From an uncultured Mediterraneibacter sp. (GTDB lineage Bacteria > Bacillota > Clostridia > Lachnospirales > Lachnospiraceae): a DNA stretch of 64,000 bases. Below, piece after piece: positions 44,371 to 52,872 of this stretch. The stretch is taken from positions 89,228-153,227 of the forward strand of contig CAKRDD010000005.1 of the NCBI GenBank assembly GCA_934309345.1, in the 5' to 3' direction. The translations under genes were made by a program, and so were the position numbers. Position 1 is the first letter of the stretch. Each line of letters opens with the position of its first letter. Below the pieces are notes generated by a model. That model had not been told where the DNA came from. It saw nothing but the letters and a program-made list of their open reading frames with translations, and did not search any database.

Positions 44371-46767
44371 TCATAAAATCGAAGACTTCTCTCCACACTC
44401 ATGGTTCATTCCATAAAATGCCTGACCAAGCGCAATTCCTCCGTCATTCGGCGGAATCAGCTGATGTGTCAGTACACGAAAACCCTTTGCAGTTAATCCC
44501 TCTTCTGTCAGACGAAGGAGTAATGCATTTTGAAATACCCCGCCACTAAGTGCTACTGTCCGGCATCCGGTTTTCTCTGCAGCATGGACACACGCTGTGA
44601 CAATCTGCTCTGCAAGTCCTTTATGAAATTCATAAGCTGCCTTTTCTATTAAGTCCTGATCAAATGTATCTTCTGCCACTGCATTTTCGCCAATATTGCT
44701 AACCACTTCGACTGCTGCCCTCACCAGTCGACTTGTCTGAAGAAGTTCTCTTCCGTCGTCTGCTGATTCAGTTAAACACTTCTGCCCGTCTAAGACATTT
44801 ATTTTCTTCTCACCAGATCTTTTTTCATAAGCTTCGGCTGCAAATTCCAATGCCATGGAAGCTTCTCCTTCAAAAGAAGATTTCTTTCGAATTCCAAGTA
44901 TCGCACTGATTCCGTCAAATAATCTTCCTGCACTGGTTGACTCTACTGCATTGATCTTTCTCTCAAGCATTGCAAGCTGAACTTTCGCTTCTTTTTCCTC
45001 GCAAAGACCAAGTTTCTGAATGATCTGCAGCGCCTCATCCTTTGATTCAGACATTTGCCAGATTAATGAAACTGCGATACGCCATCCTTCTTTTGCTGAA
45101 AGGTCGCCACCAGCCTGCATAAATGGTTCAATACTTCCGATTCTTTGGAAACCGTCAAGATCTGCCAGAAGTAGTTCTCCGCCCCAGATTGTTCCGTCCA
45201 TTCCATAGCCGGTTCCGTCAAAAGATACTCCAATCACCTGTTCCATCCAGTCATTCTCTGCCATACACGATAAGATATGTGCATAGTGATGCTGCACTTT
45301 CAAAACAGGAAGTCCTGATTCTTCTGCAACCACCGTCGAATTATATTTTGGATGCATGTCGCAGACAACAACGCCTGGTTCTACTTCTAACAATGTTTCC
45401 ATTCGCTGTACTGTCTCTTTCAGTGCATTTACGGTTCTCAGATCTTCTAAGTCTCCCACATAGGCAGAAGGATAAAATCTGCTATCCACACCGATGCAGA
45501 ATGTATTTTTCAATTCTCCGCCGACAGCTAATACCTGTCCTTTCCATTTTCCTGATGTCTGGACCGGAAGTGGCGCATATCCCCTTGATCTGCGAATCAT
45601 ATATGGTCTGTTTTTATAGAAATCCATCACGGAATCATCTGCTCTCACACGAATCTTCCGATCATGAGACAAGATGCAGTCACAGAATTCTGAAAGTTCT
45701 TCGAGTGCTTCCTCATCCGATCTGCAGATTGGTGCACCGGATACATTTCCACTTGTCATTACGAGGAACTCCGGCATCTTGATTCCATCCGGATATTGAA
45801 ATAAAAGTAACTGCACCGGCGCATATGGAAGCATCACTCCTACTTTTGGATTGCCCGGTGCGACAGAGGAACAAAGCTGCTTCGTTTCTATCTCTTTTTT
45901 CATCAAAAGAAGAATTGGCTTCTGATGTCCTGTAAGAATTTCTTCCTGCTCCTTACTCAACTCACAGACACTCTGTACGGCTTCCAAATCTCGTGCCATC
46001 ACTGCAAACGGCTTCGCCGGTCGGCGTTTTCTCTTTCTTAACAACGCAACTGCCGATTCATTCGAAGCATCACAACAGAGATGAAATCCTCCGATTCCCT
46101 TCACTGCCACGATTCCTCCACCGGAAATCACTTTCCTTGCCTCCGTAATTGCCGCAGAACCTTTCATGCCTATCGTTCTATCCGAAGTTTTTATCAAATA
46201 AACTTCTGGCCCGCACTCATTACAACAGACCGGCTGCGCATCGTATCTTCTGCTTTCCGGATTGTAATACTCCTTCTCACATTCCGGACACATCGGAAAT
46301 TCTTTCATACTTGTACGCTCTCTGTCATACGGAAGAGCATCCAGAATCGTAAGTCGCGGACCACAGCACGTACAGTTAATAAATGGATGCAAATATCTCC
46401 TATCCTTTGGATCATACAATTCTTCCTTACATTCCTCACAGATTGCAATATCCGGAGAAATAAAGATTTCTCCTTTTGTCTTCTCGCTTTCTATGATGGA
46501 AAAGTCCGGATATTTTTCCTTTGTATCCAGTATTTCCTCTGAGACTTTGAGGATTGCAGCGCGTTTCGGCGGACAGGTACGGACTTTCTCAATGAACAGA
46601 TCCACTGCCGTCTCGCTTCCCTGTGCGAAGATTTCCACATAAGGTCCGCGGTTACTGACACTTCCTCTGATTTTACAGGAATCTGCATGTCGGCTGACGG
46701 TTGGACGGAATCCTACGCCCTGTACAATTCCATAGACACGGATTTTCTTCGTTATCTCCTTCTCCAT
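44371..46767 (-). CDS. hypF: HypF carbamoyltransferase
   Basis: HypF turns carbamoyl phosphate and ATP into carbamoyl-AMP and loads HypE. The 798-residue protein is complete. It has an N-terminal acylphosphatase domain (RVYGIVQGVGFRPTVSRHA), two zinc-finger pairs (CEECKEELYDPKDRRYLHPF; CPECEKEYYNPESRRYDAQP), a YrdC-like domain with VMARDLEAVQSVCELS and KPFA, and a Kae1-like C-terminal domain with VQHHYAHILSCMAE and LSGGVFQNALL. It lies 15 bp after the fused component 1 gene, so it is in the same operon. Confidence 0.96.
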   Translation of the reverse strand: MEKEITKKIRVYGIVQGVGFRPTVSRHADSCKIRGSVSNRGPYVEIFAQGSETAVDLFIEKVRTCPPKRAAILKVSEEILDTKEKYPDFSIIESEKTKGEIFISPDIAICEECKEELYDPKDRRYLHPFINCTCCGPRLTILDALPYDRERTSMKEFPMCPECEKEYYNPESRRYDAQPVCCNECGPEVYLIKTSDRTIGMKGSAAITEARKVISGGGIVAVKGIGGFHLCCDASNESAVALLRKRKRRPAKPFAVMARDLEAVQSVCELSKEQEEILTGHQKPILLLMKKEIETKQLCSSVAPGNPKVGVMLPYAPVQLLLFQYPDGIKMPEFLVMTSGNVSGAPICRSDEEALEELSEFCDCILSHDRKIRVRADDSVMDFYKNRPYMIRRSRGYAPLPVQTSGKWKGQVLAVGGELKNTFCIGVDSRFYPSAYVGDLEDLRTVNALKETVQRMETLLEVEPGVVVCDMHPKYNSTVVAEESGLPVLKVQHHYAHILSCMAENDWMEQVIGVSFDGTGYGMDGTIWGGELLLADLDGFQRIGSIEPFMQAGGDLSAKEGWRIAVSLIWQMSESKDEALQIIQKLGLCEEKEAKVQLAMLERKINAVESTSAGRLFDGISAILGIRKKSSFEGEASMALEFAAEAYEKRSGEKKINVLDGQKCLTESADDGRELLQTSRLVRAAVEVVSNIGENAVAEDTFDQDLIEKAAYEFHKGLAEQIVTACVHAAEKTGCRTVALSGGVFQNALLLRLTEEGLTAKGFRVLTHQLIPPNDGGIALGQAFYGMNHECGEKSSIL

Positions 46768-46782
46768 AGACTATTCCTCCCG

Positions 46783-49275
46783 TTATGACTCCTGCAGTTT
46801 TCCTGAGACTGCAAAATGCCGTACATTAACAAAAGTTCCTTTGAATTCCGGTATCAATGCTCTCATATTTTCATCTGCAAAGATAATGTCATAGTTACCA
46901 TCTTGAACAAGCTTACAATAATCCGCCTCTTCTTTCAGTGAAAGATCTCCTTCTTCTGAAAGTTCTGATTTCATCATGAACCAGCTTGCCACCGTGAATT
47001 CTGTATTCTGTTCATCACTTCTTGTACGAATTTCCTGTCTGATGGCATTTGCAATCACCTGCTGATGAATGATCAGTATCTTTTTCCCTACATAATCAAG
47101 TTCAGGTATCCATTCATCTACGAATGGATAGCCCATTTCATACGGTGTGCCAAACTCTTTTTCCAGATATTTTGCTGTCTCAAGTGCCGCCGGTGCTACA
47201 ACCAGATTCTTATCTACGAAGCCTGCTGTCTTCACTTCATCAATACCTGCTCCCATTCCATAGCAAATATAATGTGTATTCTCATTTTCTAATTTCTGGA
47301 ACTTCTCTTCTACATGCAGGTCACTGACATCATGTGGCGTCAGACCGAGAACTCCGATCTTCGTCTTTTTAGGAGAATCGTCTTCTTCTGGAACTTCCTT
47401 CTGTGACGTTACGTCTTTTTCCGCGAATGTCTTGAATAAAGTCATCCATGCCTTCTCTTCTCCTGCATCATACAGTTCCATTCCGTTTGTATCCACAGTC
47501 AGAATCGGAAGGCTTGTCTTCTTCTCACACATTCTCTGAAGTGCTTTATAATCCGTTGCAATGACTGCTGGAACAGGTGTTCCGATCACTGCTGCAAAGT
47601 TTGCATCTATCTTCTCTGCTGCATCTGTAAGCTTTGCGACAAGTCTGTCATCTCTTCCAAGGATTGCATCCATGTCACGCAGGCCTGCACTGAAGATCGC
47701 ACTGCGCTCTCCAAACCAGCGTGGCTCATCGAATCCGCATACATTTCCTGTACAGCCTCCCGCATCACAGATAACAAGGATTCCTCCCAGTTCATAAAAA
47801 ACGGACGCTGCGCCTGACTGATCCGGTGCAAATGGAGTCAGTCCTTTCCAAAGACCACGTACATGAACGTCTTCTTCCTTTGTGTCCACTTCCTCTTTGA
47901 ACAACGATTCCTGACTCTGCTCTACAATTGCTTCTTTTGATTTCGAACCGATCACTTCCACCTGTTTCTGCAAAACATTACCTTCTGCCTGTTCTGTCAC
48001 AACCTGCTCAAGTGCCTCAAACAGTCTTCTTACGCCTGCATATCCGAAAGGCTGTCTCTCCTCATTCCAATGGATTCCTTTTGTGTCCGGATGATAATAA
48101 CAGGCATCCTTTCCGATTGTCAGTGTTACGCCGCTTTCGGATGGATCGTAATAGAGCATCGTCGGTTCCATATTAGAGAAAATCTTTGTCTGCGGACTTA
48201 ACTTTTTCAACTGTCTGATGTAAATAAAGTTCTCTCCAGTGATCGTTCCGTAGATTTCTGCTACTTTAAATCCATATTTCACCAATGCTAATGATAATTC
48301 AAACGGATCCGCATTTGCACATTCCCCAATAGCAAATACAGGATTTGGACAGACTTTACGGAAACTTTCAATTGCTTCCTGTGCCTGTTTCTTCTGATCT
48401 TCCGCATGGAATTCAGCTCCAATTGCCGCACCGAATGCCTGATACTGGCTTTCAATCTTATCAATCTGATACAGTCTGCGCAGTTCGATAAACGGAATCT
48501 TTAATCTGTCATGAAAATCCTCTGCCGCAAATCGTACCTCCGGATGAAGAACAAGATTAAAGTTTGCCTCTGACATTTTCTTGTATTCTTCAAAATCTTC
48601 ACATCTTGAAATCTCACGGATTGTTTTCACTCCCGCATCTTGAAGCAATGTATATAATTCACAGTCATCTACAAGTGGTGAAAAATATCCAAGCAGATTT
48701 ACTACATTTCCTTTTTTTCGTCCCGGTTCAAGAAGCGAATACAGGGACTGTCTCACGTGAACCATCGGAGGCTTTCTTCCTTCTCTTGTCAGCGCATACA
48801 TATAACATGGGCGCACCGGAAGTCCGGCCTTTTCTTCTGCTTTTCGACAGACACGCTCCATATCTGTTCCAAGAAGTGCATCCACGCAGGTAATACAGAT
48901 CATCACAACGGATGGCTTCTTCTCAAGACTTTCACAGATTGATGCAACTGCTTTCGGAATTTTTTTCAAATGACGGCCTGTTACAATATCAGTCTCATCC
49001 ATACAAAGATAAAAGAAACGGTTATTATATTCTTTCATCGAACTGATCATGGATGTATTTCTTCCGCAGCATCCCGGCGCTACAATCAGCATGATTGATC
49101 CGGGTACCGCAAGTCCGGCTCTTTTCACTCCGAATCCTTCTGCTCCCGGAGAATTAAAGGCAAGCGTTGCCGGCGAGCTGTAGATCAGATGTTCTCCCGA
49201 TTGAAACTGTTTCGGAAGATCATCCTTTCCTCTGCGCGCCAATTCTTCTGCTGTACAAAAATAAGCTTTTTCCAT
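46783..49275 (-). CDS. Fused NifD-NifK-like nitrogenase component 1 protein
   Basis: This 830-residue protein is two component-1 halves in one chain. Residues about 1-425 are NifD-like with VAPGCCGRNTS (Cys69/Cys70) and CITCVDALLGTDMER (Cys130). The first P-cluster cysteine is missing (NSPGAEGFGV). A charged linker (about 425-475) leads to the NifK-like half with FAPDQSGAASVFYELGGILVICDAGGCTGN, where only the GGC position (Cys508) is retained, with extra Cys503 and Cys513. Phe410 (PFGYAG) replaces the FeMoco ligand His442. The start is the ATG at 49275 after GAGGGAAG. It is probably the electron acceptor of the neighbouring NifH-like protein. Confidence 0.82.
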   Translation of the reverse strand: MEKAYFCTAEELARRGKDDLPKQFQSGEHLIYSSPATLAFNSPGAEGFGVKRAGLAVPGSIMLIVAPGCCGRNTSMISSMKEYNNRFFYLCMDETDIVTGRHLKKIPKAVASICESLEKKPSVVMICITCVDALLGTDMERVCRKAEEKAGLPVRPCYMYALTREGRKPPMVHVRQSLYSLLEPGRKKGNVVNLLGYFSPLVDDCELYTLLQDAGVKTIREISRCEDFEEYKKMSEANFNLVLHPEVRFAAEDFHDRLKIPFIELRRLYQIDKIESQYQAFGAAIGAEFHAEDQKKQAQEAIESFRKVCPNPVFAIGECANADPFELSLALVKYGFKVAEIYGTITGENFIYIRQLKKLSPQTKIFSNMEPTMLYYDPSESGVTLTIGKDACYYHPDTKGIHWNEERQPFGYAGVRRLFEALEQVVTEQAEGNVLQKQVEVIGSKSKEAIVEQSQESLFKEEVDTKEEDVHVRGLWKGLTPFAPDQSGAASVFYELGGILVICDAGGCTGNVCGFDEPRWFGERSAIFSAGLRDMDAILGRDDRLVAKLTDAAEKIDANFAAVIGTPVPAVIATDYKALQRMCEKKTSLPILTVDTNGMELYDAGEEKAWMTLFKTFAEKDVTSQKEVPEEDDSPKKTKIGVLGLTPHDVSDLHVEEKFQKLENENTHYICYGMGAGIDEVKTAGFVDKNLVVAPAALETAKYLEKEFGTPYEMGYPFVDEWIPELDYVGKKILIIHQQVIANAIRQEIRTRSDEQNTEFTVASWFMMKSELSEEGDLSLKEEADYCKLVQDGNYDIIFADENMRALIPEFKGTFVNVRHFAVSGKLQES

Positions 49276-49304
49276 ATCTTCTTCCCTCAACTTACATTAT
49301 ATCT

Positions 49305-50066
49305 TTATACTTCTGTTTCTTCCTGCAGCAATTTCTCTGCCAGTTCAAAAAACCTCTTACTGATCTCCGATTCCGGATTCCCCTCGATCACTGTCTTCCC
49401 CTGATCCTCCCATCGTATGATCTCATCACTTCTTGGAATCTCACCAACAATAGGAATCTGTTTTTCTTCTGCAAATGCCTGTACTTTCTCTGTTTCATTT
49501 TCCACATTTCTATGATTCAGGATCAATCCAAAGATTCTTGCATAACTACGGTCTTCAAAGTTACGCACTGCGCTGGAAATATTATTTGCCGCATACAATG
49601 CCATCTTTTCCCCGGATGTAACGATCACAACCTTCTCCGCATATCCTTCCCGGATCGGTGCTGCGAATCCGCCACAGACAACATCCCCAAGCACATCATA
49701 CAGAACGACATCCGGCTTGTATGTCTCAAACAACCGCAAATCTTCTAACAACTGAAATGTCGCTATGATCCCGCGACCTGCACAGCCAAGTCCCGGCGTT
49801 GGTCCACCCGTCTCGATACAAAGCACGCCACCGAATCCTTCCTTTGCAATCTGATCTAATTCTTCCGGTTCCTCATCTTCTTCTCTCATATAATTCATTA
49901 CCGGACGCAGTGGCTCGCCGCCTAACAGATTGATCGTTGAATCTGCTTTCGGATCACAACCAATCTGGATTACGCGCTTCCCCATAGCTGCAAATGCTGC
50001 TGCCAGATTCGATGTGATCGTGGACTTTCCAATCCCACCCTTTCCGTAAATTGCTACCTTTAACAT
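49305..50066 (-). CDS. NifH-like ATP-dependent reductase (fused set, first gene of the run)
   Basis: A 253-residue Fe protein homologue with [10 protein letters not shown] at the start, GCDPKADST, Cys95 in GLGCAGRGI, Cys131 in [11 protein letters not shown], and [25 protein letters not shown]. It closely resembles the second NifH-like protein at 40658, so the pair probably arose by duplication. It lies 29 bp before the fused component 1 gene, with GGGAGG upstream of the ATG. Neither copy sits next to draT/draG. Confidence 0.9.
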   Translation of the reverse strand: MLKVAIYGKGGIGKSTITSNLAAAFAAMGKRVIQIGCDPKADSTINLLGGEPLRPVMNYMREEDEEPEELDQIAKEGFGGVLCIETGGPTPGLGCAGRGIIATFQLLEDLRLFETYKPDVVLYDVLGDVVCGGFAAPIREGYAEKVVIVTSGEKMALYAANNISSAVRNFEDRSYARIFGLILNHRNVENETEKVQAFAEEKQIPIVGEIPRSDEIIRWEDQGKTVIEGNPESEISKRFFELAEKLLQEETEV

Positions 50067-50089
50067 ATTACTGATCCTCCCATTTCATT

Positions 50090-50189
50090 TTCCGGGTAAC
50101 TATGAGAAACACGCTCCGCGAGTTTCTCAAGTTATCGCGACAGTCGCCAAGGTCTCGTGCAAGCACGGACTTTGGCTCGTTGTTCGCGT
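50090..50189. repeat. Palindromic spacer upstream of the first nifH-like gene
   Basis: GAGAAAC and GTTTCTC form a hairpin around CGCGGAGC, extended by AACT/AGTT arms. Next to it are CGCGA units and an AAGTCCGTGCTTGCACG palindrome. The composition is richer in GC than the flanks. It separates the terminator of the structured RNA from the ORF and may contain processing or insertion remnants. Confidence 0.5.
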
Positions 50190-50423
50190 AAAAAAAGACT
50201 CTTCTCCACAACGGAAAAAGAGTCTGTTAAAATCACAAAATATTTTTTTGTCTAAACGCTTCTTTACAACTATTCCCGCTCGGTATCTCTCACTTCCTTG
50301 CCGTCAGAGTCTATATTCTATTCAAAATCCATGTTTTGTCCGCTATGAGATTCCCTCTGCTGCATTCGGATCGAAACGTATTCTTTCCGTTTGGAACAGT
50401 TGTAAATCTCTTGCAAAACCATT
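50190..50423 (-). ncRNA. Structured leader or independent small RNA of unknown class
   Basis: A strong promoter drives about 230 nt with no ORF. It ends in AGACTCTTTTTCC/GGAGAAGAGTCT and a run of seven T (50190-50225). The RNA core is closed by a 14-bp stem, TTTACAACTGTTCC (50393-50406) against GGGAATAGTTGTAAA (50263-50277), enclosing several hairpins (AAACG/CGTTT, CAAAA/TTTTG, and GGAATCTC/GAGATACC). The 7-mer AGACTCT occurs both in the core (50306-50312) and in the terminator 5' arm, so the terminator's 3' arm could switch partners. I cannot match it to T-box, cobalamin, SAM, Moco, NiCo or 6S RNA. It lies upstream of the nitrogenase-like/hyp run in the same direction. Confidence 0.6.
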
Positions 50424-50429
50424 AGTTAA

Positions 50430-50458
50430 ATTATAACTTATCACGAATAGAATAGCAA
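50430..50458 (-). promoter_or_regulatory. Promoter of the structured RNA and nitrogenase-like run
   Basis: On the minus strand TTGCTA (50453-50458) and TATAAT (50430-50435) are spaced by 17 bp. It is the only clear promoter between the NSS transporter gene and the nifH-like gene. Confidence 0.7.
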
Positions 50459-50508
50459 TGAATTTCTGGTTATTATAGCGTTTTTTATTTCACAATATTG
50501 TTATTATT

Positions 50509-51879
50509 TTATCCAACAAATTTGCTCCAATATCCCTGCACAAAGATAAATAATACGATCAATGGCAGAATATAGGATACATAGAATCTTGCCCATCCCG
50601 GGAACTTGATTCCTGTTCCTGCATTTGCTTCCTTCTGGAACTTATCCCATCCCCATCCATAACGGCTGGTACAGAACAACAGGTAGATCAGGCTTCCGAT
50701 TGGAAGCAGGTTATTACTTACAATAAAGTCCTCGAGATCCTGAATATTGCTTCCTGCTCCCAGAGGCATGAAGCCGCTCCATATGTTGAATCCCAAAATA
50801 CATGGAAGGGAAAGTACAATGATCGCGATCAGATTTCCCACAACCGCCTTTGTTCTGGAGCAGTTTGTCAGATCCATCACAAATGCGATAATATTTTCAA
50901 ACACAGCGATGATCGTAGAACATGCTGCGAAGAACATACAAAGGAAGAAAATTGTTCCCCAGATTCTTCCTCCACTCATTGCGTTGAAAATATTCGGAAG
51001 TGTGATAAAAATCAGACTCGGACCGCTGTCCGGCTGGACATTGAATGCAAAGCAGGCTGGGAAAATAATAAATCCAGCGATCAATGCAACTAATGTATCC
51101 AGAACTGTAACGCAGATTGCTTCCCCTGTCAGAGTTCTTTCTTTTCCGATATAACTTCCAAAGATCGCGATCGCACCGATTCCAAGACTTAATGTAAAGA
51201 ATGCCTGTCCCATCGCTGCGAAAATAACTTCTTTCAATCCTGATTCCGCTGCTTTCTTAAAATCAGGAAGAAGATAGAACTCCAGTCCTTTCTCCGCTCC
51301 CGGAAGTGTCACAGAACGCACTGCAAGAATGATCATCAACACGAAAAGGAGGATCATCATTTTCTTAGTAATCTGCTCCACACCTTTCTGAAGTCCCATG
51401 CAGACGATTCCAAAGCAAAGCACAACAACAAGAATCATACAGATCGTCATTGTAACAGGCTGTCCGAGAAGTGATGTGAACACTCCTGTAACACCATCTG
51501 CATCAAGTCCTTTGAACTCTCCGACCGCCATCTTTCCCGTATACAGAAGAAGCCATCCGCCGATCGTTGTATAGAACATCATCAGCAGGTAATTTCCTCC
51601 GATTCCAAACCATTTATACCAGTGCCACTTTGTTCCCAGTGGTTCCAGACGGTCAAAGGATAGTGCAATACTCGCCTGACTTCCACGACCGACTGCGAAT
51701 TCCATTACCATGATCGGCAACCCAAGCAGAACAAGAAACAGCAGATAGATCAGAACAAATGCTGCTCCTCCATACTTTCCTGTAATATACGGAAAACGCC
51801 AAACATTTCCCAAGCCAATGGCACATCCCGCTGAGATCAGGATAAATCCCAGACGTGAGCCAAATTTCTCTCGTTTCAT
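50509..51879 (-). CDS. Sodium-dependent transporter (NSS/SNF family)
   Basis: This 456-residue Na+-coupled symporter has about 11 spans. It starts with the diagnostic FGSRLGFILISAGCAIGLGNVWRFPYI, where the unwound first span binds Na+ and substrate. Later it has SLGIGAIAIFGSYI and FENIIAFVMDLTNCSR. The 11-span bacterial form usually carries amino acids, but the substrate is unknown. It begins 3 bp after the stop of the TetR gene. Confidence 0.9.
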   Translation of the reverse strand: MKREKFGSRLGFILISAGCAIGLGNVWRFPYITGKYGGAAFVLIYLLFLVLLGLPIMVMEFAVGRGSQASIALSFDRLEPLGTKWHWYKWFGIGGNYLLMMFYTTIGGWLLLYTGKMAVGEFKGLDADGVTGVFTSLLGQPVTMTICMILVVVLCFGIVCMGLQKGVEQITKKMMILLFVLMIILAVRSVTLPGAEKGLEFYLLPDFKKAAESGLKEVIFAAMGQAFFTLSLGIGAIAIFGSYIGKERTLTGEAICVTVLDTLVALIAGFIIFPACFAFNVQPDSGPSLIFITLPNIFNAMSGGRIWGTIFFLCMFFAACSTIIAVFENIIAFVMDLTNCSRTKAVVGNLIAIIVLSLPCILGFNIWSGFMPLGAGSNIQDLEDFIVSNNLLPIGSLIYLLFCTSRYGWGWDKFQKEANAGTGIKFPGWARFYVSYILPLIVLFIFVQGYWSKFVG

Positions 51880-51882
51880 TTC

Positions 51883-52479
51883 TTAGTTGTCCTCTCTTCC
51901 TTCTTTAGTGTCATAAAATGCTGTAACTGAACTTACAACCATTCGATAAGCCATCTTTGCCGCGTATTCCGGTGTTTCCTTTTCGCCTGTTTCCAACCAC
52001 GTTTTCACAAAACCAAGACATCCGTTCAGGCAATAAGAATAAAAATATTTCATTTCGCCTGATTTCTCCGGTACAAGAGCCGCAAGTGACTCCCGGCTCT
52101 TTTCCTCTAAAAGCTGCTCTAACTTATGTACAAAACCAATATCCCCATGTGGTCCTACAAGCGCACTTGCAATCTGACGATTTTCATCAAGCACATGAAA
52201 TAAATCCTGAATAAAATAGTAAACGGTATCTTTTCCCGGATCGATCGGATGTTCACGGATTGCACGCTGCATCTCTTCCATCATTTCATTTTCAACTTCT
52301 GCAAGCAGCCCCGGTATATCAGAATAATGCAGATAAAAGGTAGAACGATTGATATCCACCGCATCCACCAATTCTTTTACCGTAATCTCTCTGATACTCT
52401 TCTCCCTCATCAACTGAGCGAGGCCTGTTTTAAGCTGACTCTTTGTCTTTCTGACTCTGCGATCTGTCTTCTTCTGCAT
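51883..52479 (-). CDS. TetR-family transcriptional regulator
   Basis: A 198-residue protein with an N-terminal TetR helix-turn-helix (KTGLAQLMREKSIREITVKELVDAVDINRSTFYLHYSDIPGLL, residues about 18-60) and a C-terminal ligand domain of the DhaS/TetR_C type with FYSYCLNGCLGFVKTWLETG. It is divergent from the yhgE pair and co-directional with the NSS transporter, so either could be its target. Inverted repeats near 52741-52754 are candidate operators. Confidence 0.88.
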   Translation of the reverse strand: MQKKTDRRVRKTKSQLKTGLAQLMREKSIREITVKELVDAVDINRSTFYLHYSDIPGLLAEVENEMMEEMQRAIREHPIDPGKDTVYYFIQDLFHVLDENRQIASALVGPHGDIGFVHKLEQLLEEKSRESLAALVPEKSGEMKYFYSYCLNGCLGFVKTWLETGEKETPEYAAKMAYRMVVSSVTAFYDTKEGREDN

Positions 52480-52541
52480 CTTCTCTTCCCCCTTTATAAC
52501 TTACAGTACTACTGACCAATAACTCTCTACTCTGTTTCTAT

Positions 52542-52683
52542 GTTACTGTTCACACGATGTGCGACCAGCAACGCATCTCGCCATTTTAAATCGCCTTTGG
52601 CGATGGGGCGAGATGCATTCAAGTCAAAACACGCATCCTCCGTGTCAATCAGCGGAGTGATTGACACGGGAGTGAACAGTAAC
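52542..52683. mobile_element. MITE, 142 bp, with 12-bp terminal inverted repeats and 8-bp target duplication
   Basis: The ends are GTTACTGTTCAC (52542-52553) and GTGAACAGTAAC (52672-52683), a perfect 12-bp inverted pair. GTTTCTAT flanks the element on both sides (52534-52541 and 52684-52691), a perfect 8-bp target-site duplication. Inside are two hairpins, GCATCTCGCC/GGGGCGAGATGC and CCGTGTCAATCA/TGATTGACACGG. It has no ORF, so a transposase elsewhere would be needed. It inserted in the spacer between the TetR gene and yhgE. Confidence 0.88.
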
Positions 52684-52740
52684 GTTTCTATGGCTTAGAT
52701 AAATGATTTTCTCCACCTGCTAGACATTTTTCAATCTTTC

Positions 52741-52804
52741 GTCTATTATTAGACATATCCAGTGTTGATTAATGGTTGTAAATTAGTTTCTACATTAATA
52801 TAAT
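52741..52804 (+). promoter_or_regulatory. Promoter of the yhgE pair with upstream inverted repeat
   Basis: TTGTAA (52776-52781) and TATAAT (52799-52804) are spaced by 17 bp. Upstream is the perfect inverted repeat GTCTA-TTAT-TAGAC (52741-52754). A second pair, AGTGTTGATT and AATCAACATT (near 52761 and 52821), brackets the promoter. These are candidate binding sites of the divergent TetR regulator. Confidence 0.55.
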
Positions 52805-52872
52805 ACTTTTTGACATGAAAATCAACATTGTATCTATTACTAGAAATATTTTTAAGAAAAGGAGTTTTATCC

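Noticed and set aside
38159..50066. Reading the cluster as a nitrogen fixation (nif) locus
   Set aside because: NifB and NifE/N are absent, His442 and most K-side P-cluster ligands are missing, and the component 1 proteins are short or fused. It is nitrogenase-like only.
50190..50423. T-box or known riboswitch for the structured RNA
   Set aside because: No GGTGGNACCGCG-type T-box core and no recognised motif of cobalamin, SAM, FMN, TPP, NiCo or Moco classes by eye; left as unknown class.
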